Shown here: piece by piece, positions 1-9,851 of the stretch
How the letters are laid out: each line of letters starts with the position of its first letter
Position numbering within the stretch: the stretch's first letter is position 1
Assembly: GCA_934644775.1 (NCBI GenBank)
Contig: CAKUDB010000009.1
Span: 1-64,000, forward strand
Direction of reading: 5' to 3'
DNA length: 64,000 bases
From: an uncultured bacterium
GTDB lineage: Bacteria; Vulcanimicrobiota; Xenobia; Xenobiales; Xenobiaceae
Made by a program: the position numbers and the translations under genes
The notes under the pieces: generated by a model
The model's database searches: none
What the model saw: only the letters and a program-made list of their open reading frames with translations
What the model was told of the DNA's origin: nothing

Positions 1-519
1 ACGAGTGCAACTATGTCACGCCAGCAAAAAGGCGTTAAGCCTAAGAAATTGGCGTAGCGAATGCAATAATGCTGCGCAGGCCAAACGGGGGCTGGCGCTA
101 TTGTGTTAGGTAGCGCATTTTTTGCTATGTAGAGACGCCGATAGTGTAGGCCCGCCGTTAGCTATTTCGTGTTAGCTCCAGTTTTAGCCATATCGACGCT
201 CCGGTTTGATTAGTCTCACGTCCGTTCGACTAAGACCTGCGCTACCGATATGGCCAAACTTCCGCTATAAGTTTTGGCAGCGGGCTCATGTCCATGTTGG
301 CCATCTCCAGCAATGTCTCTTCCAGGCTTCGAACTGACCGACGCGGGCTCGGTAGCGCGGTCAACGTTCTTCGCCCTCCAGAGCCATCGCTTCCGACTGT
401 TGGCCCAAAAAAAGCGCCGCACTGGCTGGGCTAAACTGTCCGCCAGCTAGGCCGCTGAACACAAACGAACATGGTGTAGTCCTTGGCTTCGGCCCATTGC
501 CGGTATGGCTGCGTAGCCG
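1..519. other. No supported gene
   Basis: I see no convincing gene in these 519 bases. Short open frames exist on both strands, but none has a ribosome-binding site or a recognisable protein pattern. The first 57 bases could encode the last 18 residues of a plus-strand gene cut by the window edge, but nothing identifies it. The stretch lies downstream of the fic gene. Confidence 0.5.
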
Positions 520-1566
520 TTAGGCGTTCCACACATAGGCAGTATAGCGACCGCCGCCAAGCTTACGGATTTTATCGGTTTTAAGCAATTCGGCTAAAGT
601 GCGCTGAATGGTAGTTTGGCTTATATCTGGACATTTTTTCACTAGCTCAGCTTTAGTTATGGGGCCGAGGTGATCTTTTATAATCGCTGCCAGACGCTCA
701 ATTTTAGTTAAGCCGCTCACAGTTAAAATTTTCACTCGCGAAGTGAATTCTTTGTAAGCTGCCACTATAACTCCCAGCATATAACGCACAAAAGGAGCGT
801 AATCATTTTGGCCATCATGCCAACCGACAGAGCTGGCTTGTAAGCTTTCGTAGTAGGTTTCTTTGCTTTGTTCAATCAATTTTTCAATACTGATATATTT
901 ACCCACAATATAACCGGCGCGGTATAGTAAAAGCAGCGTCAGCAAGCGGCTCATACGTCCATTGCCATCTTGGAAAGGATGGATGCAAAGAAAATCCAGA
1001 ATGAACATAGGAATTAAAAGCAAGGGATCGAGCTGGCTATTTTGCAAAGCATCATTAAAAGAAGCGCACAAAGCTTCTATATTCTCAGCAGTTTCCCAAG
1101 CGGCTACCGGTTGAAAGCGCAGCCTCTTATTGCCTTTGCTGTCTATTTCAGCTATTTGATTGTCGACAGCTTTAAAAATGCCTCCAGCACTGGCGGAAAA
1201 TTTGTATAAGTCGCGGTGCAATTGTAGCAAAATGGAAGGCTTGATCGGTATATAATCATGGCTTTCGTGAATGGTGTTAAGCACATCACGATAGCCGGCA
1301 ATTTCTTGTTCGCTGCGCGTCTTGGGAGCGGTTTTTTCGGCCATAAGCTCTTGCAAACGCTCGTTGGCAGTGTAAATGCCCTCAATTTTATTGGAAGCTT
1401 CCGTACTTTGAATTTTGGCAACTTCGACCAATTTAGCTAAAGTATCGCTTTGAGCCTCAATAAATAGATTTTGCTCTCCCTTGTATTCGCGAATAGTTAG
1501 CAATAAAGAGACAATATCCGGTTGCAACAAGGCTTTATAGTTATTTTCAAAGTTATAATTAGGCAT
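520..1566 (-). CDS. Fic-family protein AMP-transferase with built-in inhibitory helix
   Basis: A 348-residue Fic protein that probably transfers AMP from ATP to a hydroxyl of a target protein. The core shows the Fic motif HPFQDGNGRMSRLL with its catalytic His. Near the N terminus SNKIEG matches the inhibitory motif (S/T)xxxE(G/N), whose Glu blocks ATP binding in class II Fic proteins, so the enzyme should be kept off in cis. The last ~70 residues look like a winged helix, probably DNA-binding. I chose the Met of MPNYNF over a Met five codons earlier because a weak GAAAG precedes it; the choice is uncertain. It follows hsdR on the same strand after a 216-base gap holding a repeated operator-like element, so it probably has its own promoter. 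Family assignment is firm; the target is unknown. Confidence 0.88.
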   Translation of the reverse strand: MPNYNFENNYKALLQPDIVSLLLTIREYKGEQNLFIEAQSDTLAKLVEVAKIQSTEASNKIEGIYTANERLQELMAEKTAPKTRSEQEIAGYRDVLNTIHESHDYIPIKPSILLQLHRDLYKFSASAGGIFKAVDNQIAEIDSKGNKRLRFQPVAAWETAENIEALCASFNDALQNSQLDPLLLIPMFILDFLCIHPFQDGNGRMSRLLTLLLLYRAGYIVGKYISIEKLIEQSKETYYESLQASSVGWHDGQNDYAPFVRYMLGVIVAAYKEFTSRVKILTVSGLTKIERLAAIIKDHLGPITKAELVKKCPDISQTTIQRTLAELLKTDKIRKLGGGRYTAYVWNA

Positions 1567-1610
1567 ACTTTCGCACCGCATTTTTATTTTGGCTGGGCTT
1601 CAGTATACCA

Positions 1611-1672
1611 TTTTAATTTAGTCATCAATAGTTTTAATTTAGTCATTTAAAGCTAAAATGACTAAATTAAAA
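1611..1672. promoter_or_regulatory. Three-copy 15-bp operator-like element upstream of fic
   Basis: The 15-mer TTTTAATTTAGTCAT occurs exactly at 1611-1625 and 1632-1646, and its exact reverse complement lies at 1658-1672. Copies two and three form a 41-bp imperfect palindrome. The group sits 45-106 bp upstream of the fic start. Such an arrangement is typical of an operator. The winged-helix end of the Fic protein is the obvious candidate ligand, by inference only. Confidence 0.6.
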
Positions 1673-1782
1673 TAGTGGATGGTGTAATTAAAAAGTTGTG
1701 TAGCGCTTAGCAGCCTTAAAGCATAGCTGCGGCGGCAGTATTGTTGGCGCTACGTTAGTAACGTTTGGCGGCAGTATGGCAC

Positions 1783-4713
1783 TTAGCAATATGGGCGGTT
1801 GCCTCTTAGTTTGCCGTAGGTAGCTTTAAATACCATGTTGCTGAGCCATTCTTTGAAGCTGGTATTGCTCTGGAACTGCTCAAATAGTTCGTACCAGTCG
1901 CTAAACCTAGCCAATATAGCTTCATCTAAGGCTTTGTCACTTTCCATTTTGGCATTTTCTTTATCTGAGTTTTTGGCTGCGTTTCTGTAATTCCGGTTTT
2001 GGGCTACAGCTTGGGGCAAAGTGGAAATTTGTTGCTTTATGTTATCTTTGTCCTTCCAATCAATATTGCCAAAAAGGCTGTTAAATTCGTCTAGAATAAC
2101 TGTTAAAGGATCCAGCTCCGCTTCTTTAGGTTGCATGGCTTGGCCTACCGGAACTGGGCCTATTTCGGCGTTAGCGTCTTCTAGACGGATAGACATCATA
2201 CTTTGAGCTTGGATTCTATAACTGTCTAAGTCTACAGCTTGCAAAATACCGGCGCTAAGATCATCTTCTAAAGGTGCAGGCAATTTAGGTAAAAGCAAAG
2301 TTAAGAAAATAGACAGTTTTTCCCACTCGGGGCTGCCGTAGGGCATAATAGCTCCTAAAAAGCTGTAAGTTCTGACAAATGATTTAGCGGCGCTCTTAAA
2401 TTTTACTTGATCTTCTCTTTCTAAGTCTTTGTAATTGGCGGCGCAATTATCCAAAATAGGATCGATTTGGCTGCGGCTAGCTTTATGTAAATACAAGTCT
2501 ACTAGCAAATTTACTTGGCTTTGAGTGTAAACTTGGTGGTTTTCCATTTCGCTTACTAAATCGTTGAGCTTATTGGGATCGGTTTGGCCGGAAAGAATGG
2601 TAGTGCGATAGTAGGCGGAAAAAGCTTCTTCTATAGTTTGAGCGTCGTTAGCAAAATCGAGCACAAAAGTATCAAACTTTAAGGGATGGGCTCTATTTAA
2701 GCGGGAAAGAGTTTGCACGGCCTTTATGTCGCTTAATTGTTTGTCTACATACATAGTATGCAAAAGCGGCTCGTCAAAACCGGTTTGGAATTTATTAGCC
2801 ACAATTAAAAAGCGGTAGGGATCTTCCTTAAATTTGTCGGGAATTTGGCTGCTGGGAAAGCCGTTGAGGCTGGCTTCCGTGCAAATTTGGCCGTCGTGTT
2901 CTTTTTCTCCGGAAAAAGCGACGATAGCTTTGTAAGGACTTTTCCTTTCGGCCAAGCACTTTTGGAAGGCGTAAAAGTAATCTATAGCTCGCAAAATACT
3001 GCCGGTAACTACCATAGCTCGAGCTTGGCCGCCAATTTTGTTTTGGCCAATTACTTGAGTGTGGAAGTGTTCTACCATCATAGCTGCCTTTTGGCTAATG
3101 GCAAATTGGTTACTTTCCACAAAACTGCGCAACTTAGCTTGGGCTTTCTTTTTATCGAAAAGGGGATCGTTTTCTACTATTTTGGCCAATTTGTAGTAGC
3201 TGGAAATGGGCGTATAGTATTGCAAAACGTCCATAATGAAGCCCTCTTGAATGGCTTGCTTCATAGGGTAATTGTGGAAAGGCAAGTAGCGCACGCTGCC
3301 GTCTGGCTCAATTACAGCTTTACCAAACATTTCCAAAGTTTTGTTTTTAGGCGTAGCTGTAAAGGCAAAATAGCTGGCATTGGTAAGCATTTTGCGCCCT
3401 TCGATGGCTTCATTGATTAAGTCTTCGGTACTTTGGGTGTCGTCGGGATCATACTGGCCGGAAAGGGCCGTATTCATTTTGGCAGCGGTACGGCCACTTT
3501 GGCTGGAGTGGGCTTCGTCAATAATAATGGCAAACTTGCGCCCTTTGTGTTCGGTGCCTAAGCTTTCTAATATGTAGGGAAATTTTTGAATAGTAGTAAT
3601 AATAATTTTTTTGCCAGAGTCGATAGCTTGGCGCAAATCGTTGGAATGATCGGCGTGAACTACGGTGCTGCGTACTTCAGTAAATTGTTTAATAGTATTT
3701 TTTATTTGATCGTCTAAGTTGCGCCTGTCGGTAACGACAACTACCGAATCGACGATATTTTGGCCGTCTTTTTCCAAGCCGATCAATTGATGAGCCAACC
3801 AGGCAATAGAATTAGATTTGCCGCTGCCGGCGCTATGTTGAATTAAATAGCGCTGGCCCACGCCTTTTTCTTGGACGTCTTTAAGTAAAGCATTTACTAC
3901 GGCCAATTGATGGTAGCGGGGGAAGATTTGTTTACTACCTTTATCGACTACTTGAGCGTAATTTTCGATAATATTGGTAAGCTGATTTTTAGTGAAAATA
4001 TCTTTCCACATGTAATCAGTTTTGATACCGCTAGGGTTAGGCGGATTGCCTGCGCCATCATTAAAGCCTTTATTGAAGGGGAGGAACCAAGATTTTTTGT
4101 CGTTTAGTTTGGTGCAGAATTTTACTTGCTGATCGTCAATAGCAAAGTGGACAAGGCAGCGTTTAAACTGGAAGATGGCTTCCCGGGGGGTGCGATCCGT
4201 TTTATATTGTTCGACAGCGTCTTCCACATTTTGACCGGAAATAGTATTTTTTAATTCGCAAGTAAGAATAGGCAAGCCGTTAATAAAAAGGGCCAAATCT
4301 AAAGCGCAACGGGCAGCCGTCGGCGAGTATTGTAGCTGGCGAATAACGCTAAAAATATTTTGCTGAAAATGTTCCTGGGCCTGAATATTTTTTTCTGAAG
4401 GCGTAAGGTAGAATAAATCCAAATGGATAGGGCCGTCTTTTAGGCCTTTACGCAAAACATCCACAATACCGCGTTTAAGAATTTCACTTTGCAAACGGTT
4501 AAAAAATTTAGTGCGCCGCAACTCATTACCAGGCAGCCCTATTTTAAGCAATTCCTTAGGCTGAGTAGCTTGCAAAAAACGGAAAAGACGCGTTTCGTCT
4601 ATAGCGTATTCCCGGTTATAATCAGCATTAACGCCTTGTTCATAGCCATTATTTTGCACTAAGTAATTAACAATAATGTCTTCTAAACTTTTTTCCGTCA
4701 CATTGGTTGGCAT
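1783..4713 (-). CDS. hsdR: Type I restriction enzyme, R subunit (helicase-nuclease)
   Basis: A 976-residue HsdR that moves DNA and cuts it when the HsdM/HsdS complex meets unmethylated sites. The N-terminal ~200 residues carry the nuclease core: an Asp in the ALDLAL strand followed by CELK, the PD-(D/E)xK pattern. The superfamily 2 motor follows, with Walker A SAGSGKSN and the DEAH box IIDEAHSSQSG. A further helicase motif is LSRLNRA and the C-terminal third is helical. Length is normal for the family. It starts 17 bases after the AAA/TOPRIM gene, preceded by AGGA, and is the fourth gene of hsdM-hsdS-AAA-hsdR. No frameshift is visible, so the enzyme looks intact. Confidence 0.96.
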   Translation of the reverse strand: MPTNVTEKSLEDIIVNYLVQNNGYEQGVNADYNREYAIDETRLFRFLQATQPKELLKIGLPGNELRRTKFFNRLQSEILKRGIVDVLRKGLKDGPIHLDLFYLTPSEKNIQAQEHFQQNIFSVIRQLQYSPTAARCALDLALFINGLPILTCELKNTISGQNVEDAVEQYKTDRTPREAIFQFKRCLVHFAIDDQQVKFCTKLNDKKSWFLPFNKGFNDGAGNPPNPSGIKTDYMWKDIFTKNQLTNIIENYAQVVDKGSKQIFPRYHQLAVVNALLKDVQEKGVGQRYLIQHSAGSGKSNSIAWLAHQLIGLEKDGQNIVDSVVVVTDRRNLDDQIKNTIKQFTEVRSTVVHADHSNDLRQAIDSGKKIIITTIQKFPYILESLGTEHKGRKFAIIIDEAHSSQSGRTAAKMNTALSGQYDPDDTQSTEDLINEAIEGRKMLTNASYFAFTATPKNKTLEMFGKAVIEPDGSVRYLPFHNYPMKQAIQEGFIMDVLQYYTPISSYYKLAKIVENDPLFDKKKAQAKLRSFVESNQFAISQKAAMMVEHFHTQVIGQNKIGGQARAMVVTGSILRAIDYFYAFQKCLAERKSPYKAIVAFSGEKEHDGQICTEASLNGFPSSQIPDKFKEDPYRFLIVANKFQTGFDEPLLHTMYVDKQLSDIKAVQTLSRLNRAHPLKFDTFVLDFANDAQTIEEAFSAYYRTTILSGQTDPNKLNDLVSEMENHQVYTQSQVNLLVDLYLHKASRSQIDPILDNCAANYKDLEREDQVKFKSAAKSFVRTYSFLGAIMPYGSPEWEKLSIFLTLLLPKLPAPLEDDLSAGILQAVDLDSYRIQAQSMMSIRLEDANAEIGPVPVGQAMQPKEAELDPLTVILDEFNSLFGNIDWKDKDNIKQQISTLPQAVAQNRNYRNAAKNSDKENAKMESDKALDEAILARFSDWYELFEQFQSNTSFKEWLSNMVFKATYGKLRGNRPYC

Positions 4714-4730
4714 AGCTTTTTATTGATCCT

Positions 4731-6464
4731 TTATAAGTTCATGCTTTGAATGAAATTCTTTATTGTGCTGTAAACTGGATCTGTTAAATCTGGATATTTC
4801 TGTAAAACTTTGTCAACCCAACTGGGGCCATGTCCGCCTACTTCTTTTACAAAATTTTCAAGTTCACCAACTGGAACTATAAAGATACCCGCTGCTTGTA
4901 GGAATTTTATTAGGTTTCTGTAGCTTGAAGTTGCATCACCACGAGGAATAGATTGTTCGCTATTTTCCTTTAATTCGTCCCATCCAGATGAAATTTTTAG
5001 AAGTTTTTGGAGTTTTTGTACATCTTGATTGTTTATAGTTGCACTATTTGAAGAACGTAATATCTTTTCTATCTGCTGTTGAAGAATTGTTCTGTTTAAA
5101 TCTTTTTTTTGGCTTTCTATACTGGAAGAAAAAACTTTGTAAGATTTACTGATTTGTTCCCAGTCGGCTTTAAAGTTACTGACAAGCTTTTTAATCAAAT
5201 TTTCATTCTTAAGTATATCTATATCAGCTATAACGTATAATTTTACGCCTAGAGCGCATAAAGCTTTGGCTATATCTGGAAGTTTATTCTTTCCGTTACA
5301 GTGTATAAACAAAGTCTCTGAATACTTGCCTTGCTGTTCCTTTAGATGTCCGTCTATGATTGAATACATCTTGCAATCTGATTCACTCTCACAAAGCACG
5401 ATTTGTTGATAAAACAGACTGGACATTATGTTTGAATATTTTAAAAGTGGGTCATTCCAAACTTTTTGTAAATCTTCATTGTTAAGTATTGCAAAATGAT
5501 TGCTATTATTTTCCCTAGTTATGCGTATAACTTTTACACGCCTTGGACATTTTTCTAAAAGTCCTTTAATTACTTCTTCACTATGGGTGGCTATAAAAGC
5601 TTGTTGTTGCTCTGACAATGTATCTCCAATAATTTGCCCCATAATATGAGCTTGTGGTGGATGAAGAAAAGCTTCTGGTTCATCAATTAAGTAGACGCAA
5701 TAATGATCAAGTATTAAGTATAATAGTATGCTGACAAAACTTTTTATACCATCTCCCTGATTTTGGACTTGAGGATATGTTGCTAATTTACTGGCATACG
5801 CTTCTAGACGTTCTTGCTCATCGTTATATTCGTCAGAAAGTTTTATAGGTTCACCTATGCATAAAGGAATACGTGAGCCATATTGGGGATACGGTATCAG
5901 ACTAGTTTTAAATGCACGTTTAAAAATCTCCGACAATTTAGATCTGGAAGAGGAATCGAAAGTTATATATTGTATCGGGTGGGTTTTTACTTCATCTTTC
6001 GTCGTATTCTCTGCTGGATGACATGTTTGTAATCTATGCCAAGTATCTAAATTTATAACAAATGTATCTCCAAATATTCCGAAACTTTCCGGAAAATTAT
6101 TACGATAAAATGAATCGCTAATGTACATTCCAAATGATTCTGTATTACCTTTGAAATCAGATCGTATCTGATTTCCATACTTGTCTTTAGAAAAAGTTCT
6201 ATTAATAATAGGTTCTATTGACACATTATTTTTATGTACAAATATATTTGACACTACAATATTGCTTGTTTGAATATCATTTTTATCACTCTTGGCTAAA
6301 ATATAAATATCCCTTATGACTTGACTTTTACCGGCATTGTTTGGCCCAACTAGCACAACTATATCATTTTTATTTAACTTAAGTTCCTGTCCATTGTTAA
6401 AAGTGATACTTTCAATGTAGCCGCCTGGCTTTTCTTCAGTAGAAGTTGGTTGATTATCTGTCAT
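4731..6464 (-). CDS. AAA ATPase with C-terminal TOPRIM domain (OLD-like nuclease) inside the hsd operon
   Basis: A 577-residue protein with an ABC/RecF-like ATPase at the N terminus. Walker A is GPNNAGKS near residues 40-47, and Walker B is YLIDEPEAFLHP followed by an ATHSEEV switch. The segment after about residue 350 reads as TOPRIM: the acidic motif CESESD and, about 50 residues on, VIADIDIL. This order is that of OLD-family nucleases, which use ATP hydrolysis to control a metal-dependent nuclease. The gene sits between hsdS (3 bases before) and hsdR (17 bases after), so it is co-expressed with the restriction system. It could modulate restriction or be an independent abortive-infection module sharing the operon; the sequence does not decide. 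Lower GC than its neighbours by eye suggests separate acquisition. Confidence 0.82.
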   Translation of the reverse strand: MTDNQPTSTEEKPGGYIESITFNNGQELKLNKNDIVVLVGPNNAGKSQVIRDIYILAKSDKNDIQTSNIVVSNIFVHKNNVSIEPIINRTFSKDKYGNQIRSDFKGNTESFGMYISDSFYRNNFPESFGIFGDTFVINLDTWHRLQTCHPAENTTKDEVKTHPIQYITFDSSSRSKLSEIFKRAFKTSLIPYPQYGSRIPLCIGEPIKLSDEYNDEQERLEAYASKLATYPQVQNQGDGIKSFVSILLYLILDHYCVYLIDEPEAFLHPPQAHIMGQIIGDTLSEQQQAFIATHSEEVIKGLLEKCPRRVKVIRITRENNSNHFAILNNEDLQKVWNDPLLKYSNIMSSLFYQQIVLCESESDCKMYSIIDGHLKEQQGKYSETLFIHCNGKNKLPDIAKALCALGVKLYVIADIDILKNENLIKKLVSNFKADWEQISKSYKVFSSSIESQKKDLNRTILQQQIEKILRSSNSATINNQDVQKLQKLLKISSGWDELKENSEQSIPRGDATSSYRNLIKFLQAAGIFIVPVGELENFVKEVGGHGPSWVDKVLQKYPDLTDPVYSTIKNFIQSMNL

Positions 6465-6467
6465 TGG

Positions 6468-7751
6468 TTACTCCTCCGTGGTGTTGGCTTCATCTTCGGC
6501 CGTTTCGGGTTGGTCGATGGTTTCGGTTACAGTTTCGTAGTTGGGGATAGTAATGTTGCGCACATCGATTTGACCGGTGACAACATCTGCCACTAGGCGA
6601 GTGCGGTATTCTTGAAGTAAGGAAATAGCAATTTTTTCTAAGTTCTGAAAGCTTATGATTTTGCGAGCAATTTTAACTATGTACTCAACTTGAGAATTAT
6701 CTGTTGATACAGGAATTTCAGTTTCCAGTAATTCTTTGATATTTAATGGACGATTGCGCCCAGCAGCTCCATGTGAGCACTGAACAAGTTTTTGAGATCC
6801 TTGATCAGAAATAAAATAAGCCCAAAGATATTCTGTAGGTATACCGCCACGTGGAGATAGTTGGTAATATCTGTGAGAAGCTATTCCAACTTGATCCTTG
6901 TCTTGCGTTACATACACAGCGTCTTCCCAGGCAAATTGGCCACTTATTAGTAATCTATTTCTATAAATTCTTTGAAATTTAGAATCGCCGAGATCACGTC
7001 CCAGGCACGTTGGTCTCAGAAATATGCCTCGCCCACGATTGTACATGCCAATTTTTTGATAGGATGCGTTTAGACATGGTGAGATAAAATCACACTCTAG
7101 TTTACTTATTCTTTTTAATTTGAGCATGATATTATTTTTAGAGATACTGTTATGTAATGCTGCCAGAAGGCACTCTTTCAGCAGCACTATTCTCCTATTT
7201 ATATTTAAGATCAGCTTGTTTAAGCGCGAATTTTGCCAATCCAAATAGCGCACAATTTGCTCTTGTTCTTCTTTGGGCGGCACCGGTAGCCAAATCGTTT
7301 TCATATCGGAAAAGCCAGTTGTCCATAAATCAGCAACTATTCCGCGCCCGTTTCTGTAGTACTCTTCAATGAAAGAATTGCTTTTCAGCAAGTAATGTAT
7401 ATATTTACCAGTTAATGCAGTTCTAGGTTTTAAAACTAAATTTATTTTTGCGACAGAACCTTCTAACTTCGACAATCCGCTAGAACCTTTTCTATCAGAG
7501 CGACTATTTATTACAAAATCACCAACGCATACAAGCTTACGATCATCGCCATTATTTGTTTTAGCTGCGTCAGAAAGTTGCGGCACAATGCCATATTTAG
7601 TAACTGATAGTGGGGCATATACTTTGTCAGAAACTTTTTCTATACGTTGTGAAAATAGGCTACCAATACGTTTTACTTCCCAATGTTCCGGCACGCGTTT
7701 AAGCCAGGGTAAATCTACGTTTTTGTAACTTTCATAAGCTTTCATAGCCAT
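6468..7751 (-). CDS. hsdS: Type I restriction enzyme, specificity subunit
   Basis: A 427-residue HsdS that determines which sequence the HsdM/HsdR complex recognises. It opens with the family hallmark LPWLKRVPEHWEVKRIGSLF leading into the first target-recognition domain. A conserved helical spacer follows around residues 165-195 (KEEQEQIVRYLDWQNSRL), then the second recognition domain and a short C-terminal helix (LLQEYRTRLVADVVTGQIDV). The ATG lies 4 bases past the hsdM stop, with GGAGG of the hsdM tail as ribosome-binding site. Both recognition domains are present, giving a bipartite target whose sequence cannot be read from the protein. Confidence 0.94.
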   Translation of the reverse strand: MAMKAYESYKNVDLPWLKRVPEHWEVKRIGSLFSQRIEKVSDKVYAPLSVTKYGIVPQLSDAAKTNNGDDRKLVCVGDFVINSRSDRKGSSGLSKLEGSVAKINLVLKPRTALTGKYIHYLLKSNSFIEEYYRNGRGIVADLWTTGFSDMKTIWLPVPPKEEQEQIVRYLDWQNSRLNKLILNINRRIVLLKECLLAALHNSISKNNIMLKLKRISKLECDFISPCLNASYQKIGMYNRGRGIFLRPTCLGRDLGDSKFQRIYRNRLLISGQFAWEDAVYVTQDKDQVGIASHRYYQLSPRGGIPTEYLWAYFISDQGSQKLVQCSHGAAGRNRPLNIKELLETEIPVSTDNSQVEYIVKIARKIISFQNLEKIAISLLQEYRTRLVADVVTGQIDVRNITIPNYETVTETIDQPETAEDEANTTEE

Positions 7752-7755
7752 CGCT

Positions 7756-9633
7756 CTAAGCCTCCTCGCCGATAATCTCTTCTAATAAGCCGGCCGTTTC
7801 GGCTTCTAGGGCGCGGATGTCGGCTACAATTTCTGCTAAGGAGCGTAGCTCAATGGGTTTGTAAAAATACTTAGTAAAGCTGAGCTTATAGCCAATTTTG
7901 GTAGCTGCTTCATTTACGTAAGCGTAGGGAGCGAAGGGGCGCACTTCTTTATCGAGGAAAGCTTCTATGCCGCCTTCATAAAGAAGAGGAATAATTTCGC
8001 TATCTTTTTTATCTTTATCTTCAATAAATTTGCCTTTTTTGTCGCGCAAGGGCTGGCCTTGTTCATCAAGCTTAGGTTGCAGCACTTCTACTTTATAAAA
8101 GCCAAATTCGCTATTGGGGAAGATCTTAGAATATTCATTCTCTTCCATATTGAAATATAAATCGAGAATTTGTTGGCGAATTTCGGGAGTAAATTCACAG
8201 TTTTTCTTACCTAAATTCTTACGCAGCGGCGCTTTCATAGAGGTAGCGTCAATTAACTGAATTTTGCCGCGACGGCGCTCTTCTTTGCGGTTGGAAAGTA
8301 CCCAAATAAAAGTAGCTATACCAGTATTGTAAAACATACCTTCAGGCAAAGCGATAATAGCTTCCACTAAGTCGCGCTCAATCATATGGCGGCGAGCGTT
8401 GCTTTCGCCTTGGCCGGCGTCTCCAGTAAAGAGGGAAGAGCCGTTGTGAACTTCCACAATGCGCGAGCCTAAATCGGTACTTTCTTTCATTTTGGAAATA
8501 TTGTTGAGCAAGAAAAGCAACTGACCGTCGCCAGTAGCAGAAAGCATACTAAATTCATTAGAATTTTTAGCTTTTTTCTTTTTGGCAACAGCTTCTTCTT
8601 GTTGTTCGTCTTCATTGGCGCCAATAACAAAACGCGGATCTTTTATGCCACTTTTGCCGCCCATCTTTTCCGCGTCGGTCTTCCAAGATTTGCCATAGGG
8701 CGGATTAGATAACATAAAATCAAAAGTTTTGTCAGCTAAACCGTCAGAGGAAAGGGTAGAGCCATAAATAAAGTTGTCCTGTGAAGTTTCACCTTTACCT
8801 TTTAAGATCATATCAGCTATAGCAATAGCGTAAGTTTCGGGGTTAATTTCTTGGCCATAAAGATGGATAGACACTTGCTTGCCCTTTTGCTTAGCAATTT
8901 GGCTGAGCCTTTCCTGAGCCACAGTAAGCATACCGCCAGTACCCATAGCGCCATCGTAACAAGTATAGGTACTATCTTTAATTTTATCGGCTACTGGCAA
9001 AACGGCCAAATCGGCCATAAGATAAACCACATCGCGAGGAGTCCAGTGTTCGCCGGCTTCTTCGTTGTTTTCTTCATTAAAACGGCGCACCAGCTCTTCA
9101 AAAATAGTGCCCATAGCGTGATTGTCTAGGCCGGGAATTTTTACCAGTTCAAGGTCATCTAAAATCGGCTCGGGACTTAAATTTATAGTAGGGGAAACAA
9201 ACTTTTCAATAACGGCGCCCAAAATATCGGCTTCTACCATAGTGTCAATTTGGTTGCGGAACTTAAATTTATTAAGTATTTCTTGTACGTTTTCAGAGAA
9301 GCCGTCCAAGTAGGCGATAAAGTCGGCTTTAAGTTGCTGAGATTTGCCGCGTGAAGTTAAATCTTTTAAGCAAAAAGGGGAACTGTTACAAAAAGCTTGC
9401 CCGGCAATTTTACACAATACCCGTTCTTGTTGGGCTTGGCCGCGTTTATCTAACTCTTCTTTTGTTTTTAATACCGCACTTTTAGTCTTTTCCAAAACGG
9501 CGTCTAAACGGCGGATAACGGTCATAGGCAGAATCACATCGCGGTATTTGCCACGCACATAAACGTCGCGCAAACAATCGTCGGCTACGCTCCAAATAAA
9601 ACTTACAATTTGGTTGTGAATCTGGCTATCCAT
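7756..9633 (-). CDS. hsdM: Type I restriction enzyme, adenine methyltransferase subunit
   Basis: A 625-residue HsdM that methylates adenine in the site chosen by HsdS. It has the N-terminal helical domain (RDVILPMTVIRRLD), the methylase lead EHWTPRDVV, an SAM-binding loop GAMGTGGM in place of the usual DPACGSGG, and catalytic NPPYG. I start it at the ATG of MDSQIHNQ, with GGGAGAG upstream; an in-frame start 60 bases earlier gives an unlikely Cys-rich extension. It is the first gene of the operon. The C-terminal half contains a Lys-rich insertion (AVAKKKKAKN). It looks functional and would protect the host DNA. Confidence 0.94.
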   Translation of the reverse strand: MDSQIHNQIVSFIWSVADDCLRDVYVRGKYRDVILPMTVIRRLDAVLEKTKSAVLKTKEELDKRGQAQQERVLCKIAGQAFCNSSPFCLKDLTSRGKSQQLKADFIAYLDGFSENVQEILNKFKFRNQIDTMVEADILGAVIEKFVSPTINLSPEPILDDLELVKIPGLDNHAMGTIFEELVRRFNEENNEEAGEHWTPRDVVYLMADLAVLPVADKIKDSTYTCYDGAMGTGGMLTVAQERLSQIAKQKGKQVSIHLYGQEINPETYAIAIADMILKGKGETSQDNFIYGSTLSSDGLADKTFDFMLSNPPYGKSWKTDAEKMGGKSGIKDPRFVIGANEDEQQEEAVAKKKKAKNSNEFSMLSATGDGQLLFLLNNISKMKESTDLGSRIVEVHNGSSLFTGDAGQGESNARRHMIERDLVEAIIALPEGMFYNTGIATFIWVLSNRKEERRRGKIQLIDATSMKAPLRKNLGKKNCEFTPEIRQQILDLYFNMEENEYSKIFPNSEFGFYKVEVLQPKLDEQGQPLRDKKGKFIEDKDKKDSEIIPLLYEGGIEAFLDKEVRPFAPYAYVNEAATKIGYKLSFTKYFYKPIELRSLAEIVADIRALEAETAGLLEEIIGEEA

Positions 9634-9850
9634 AAGAAAAAAGTGCTCTCCCAATTTTACTAAAAACTGCGCAGAGCACTTTCCGCAGGCCATCCTTTTT
9701 GCCCTGCCCCAAAAATGTCCATTTGCTTAGCCATTGCATCTGCGTTGCCATTTTCGCTCTATACCGTAGGCCAATACCTTGGCGGGAAAAAGACTATGAT
9801 TAAGAGAATTTCTAGCGTTGATTTATGTGGGAGCTGCTAGTGCTGTGTCT
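9634..9850. promoter_or_regulatory. Upstream region of the hsd operon up to the IS end
   Basis: About 215 bases between the hsdM start and the right end of the IS605 element. It must contain the promoter for the minus-strand hsd operon. I see a TATAGA-like hexamer (minus strand, about 9760) but no convincing -35 partner. Any guide carried by the TnpB-associated RNA would be copied from the bases immediately left of about 9850. Confidence 0.35.
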
Positions 9851-9851
9851 G

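Noticed and set aside
1..57. C-terminal fragment of a plus-strand gene
   Set aside because: Only 18 codons are in frame and other frames are equally open, so it cannot be supported.
216..422. 68-codon open frame on the minus strand
   Set aside because: No ribosome-binding site, odd composition (many Arg, Trp) and no protein resemblance.
2845..3420. 191-codon antisense frame inside hsdR
   Set aside because: It is a shadow of hsdR without start signals or recognisable motifs.
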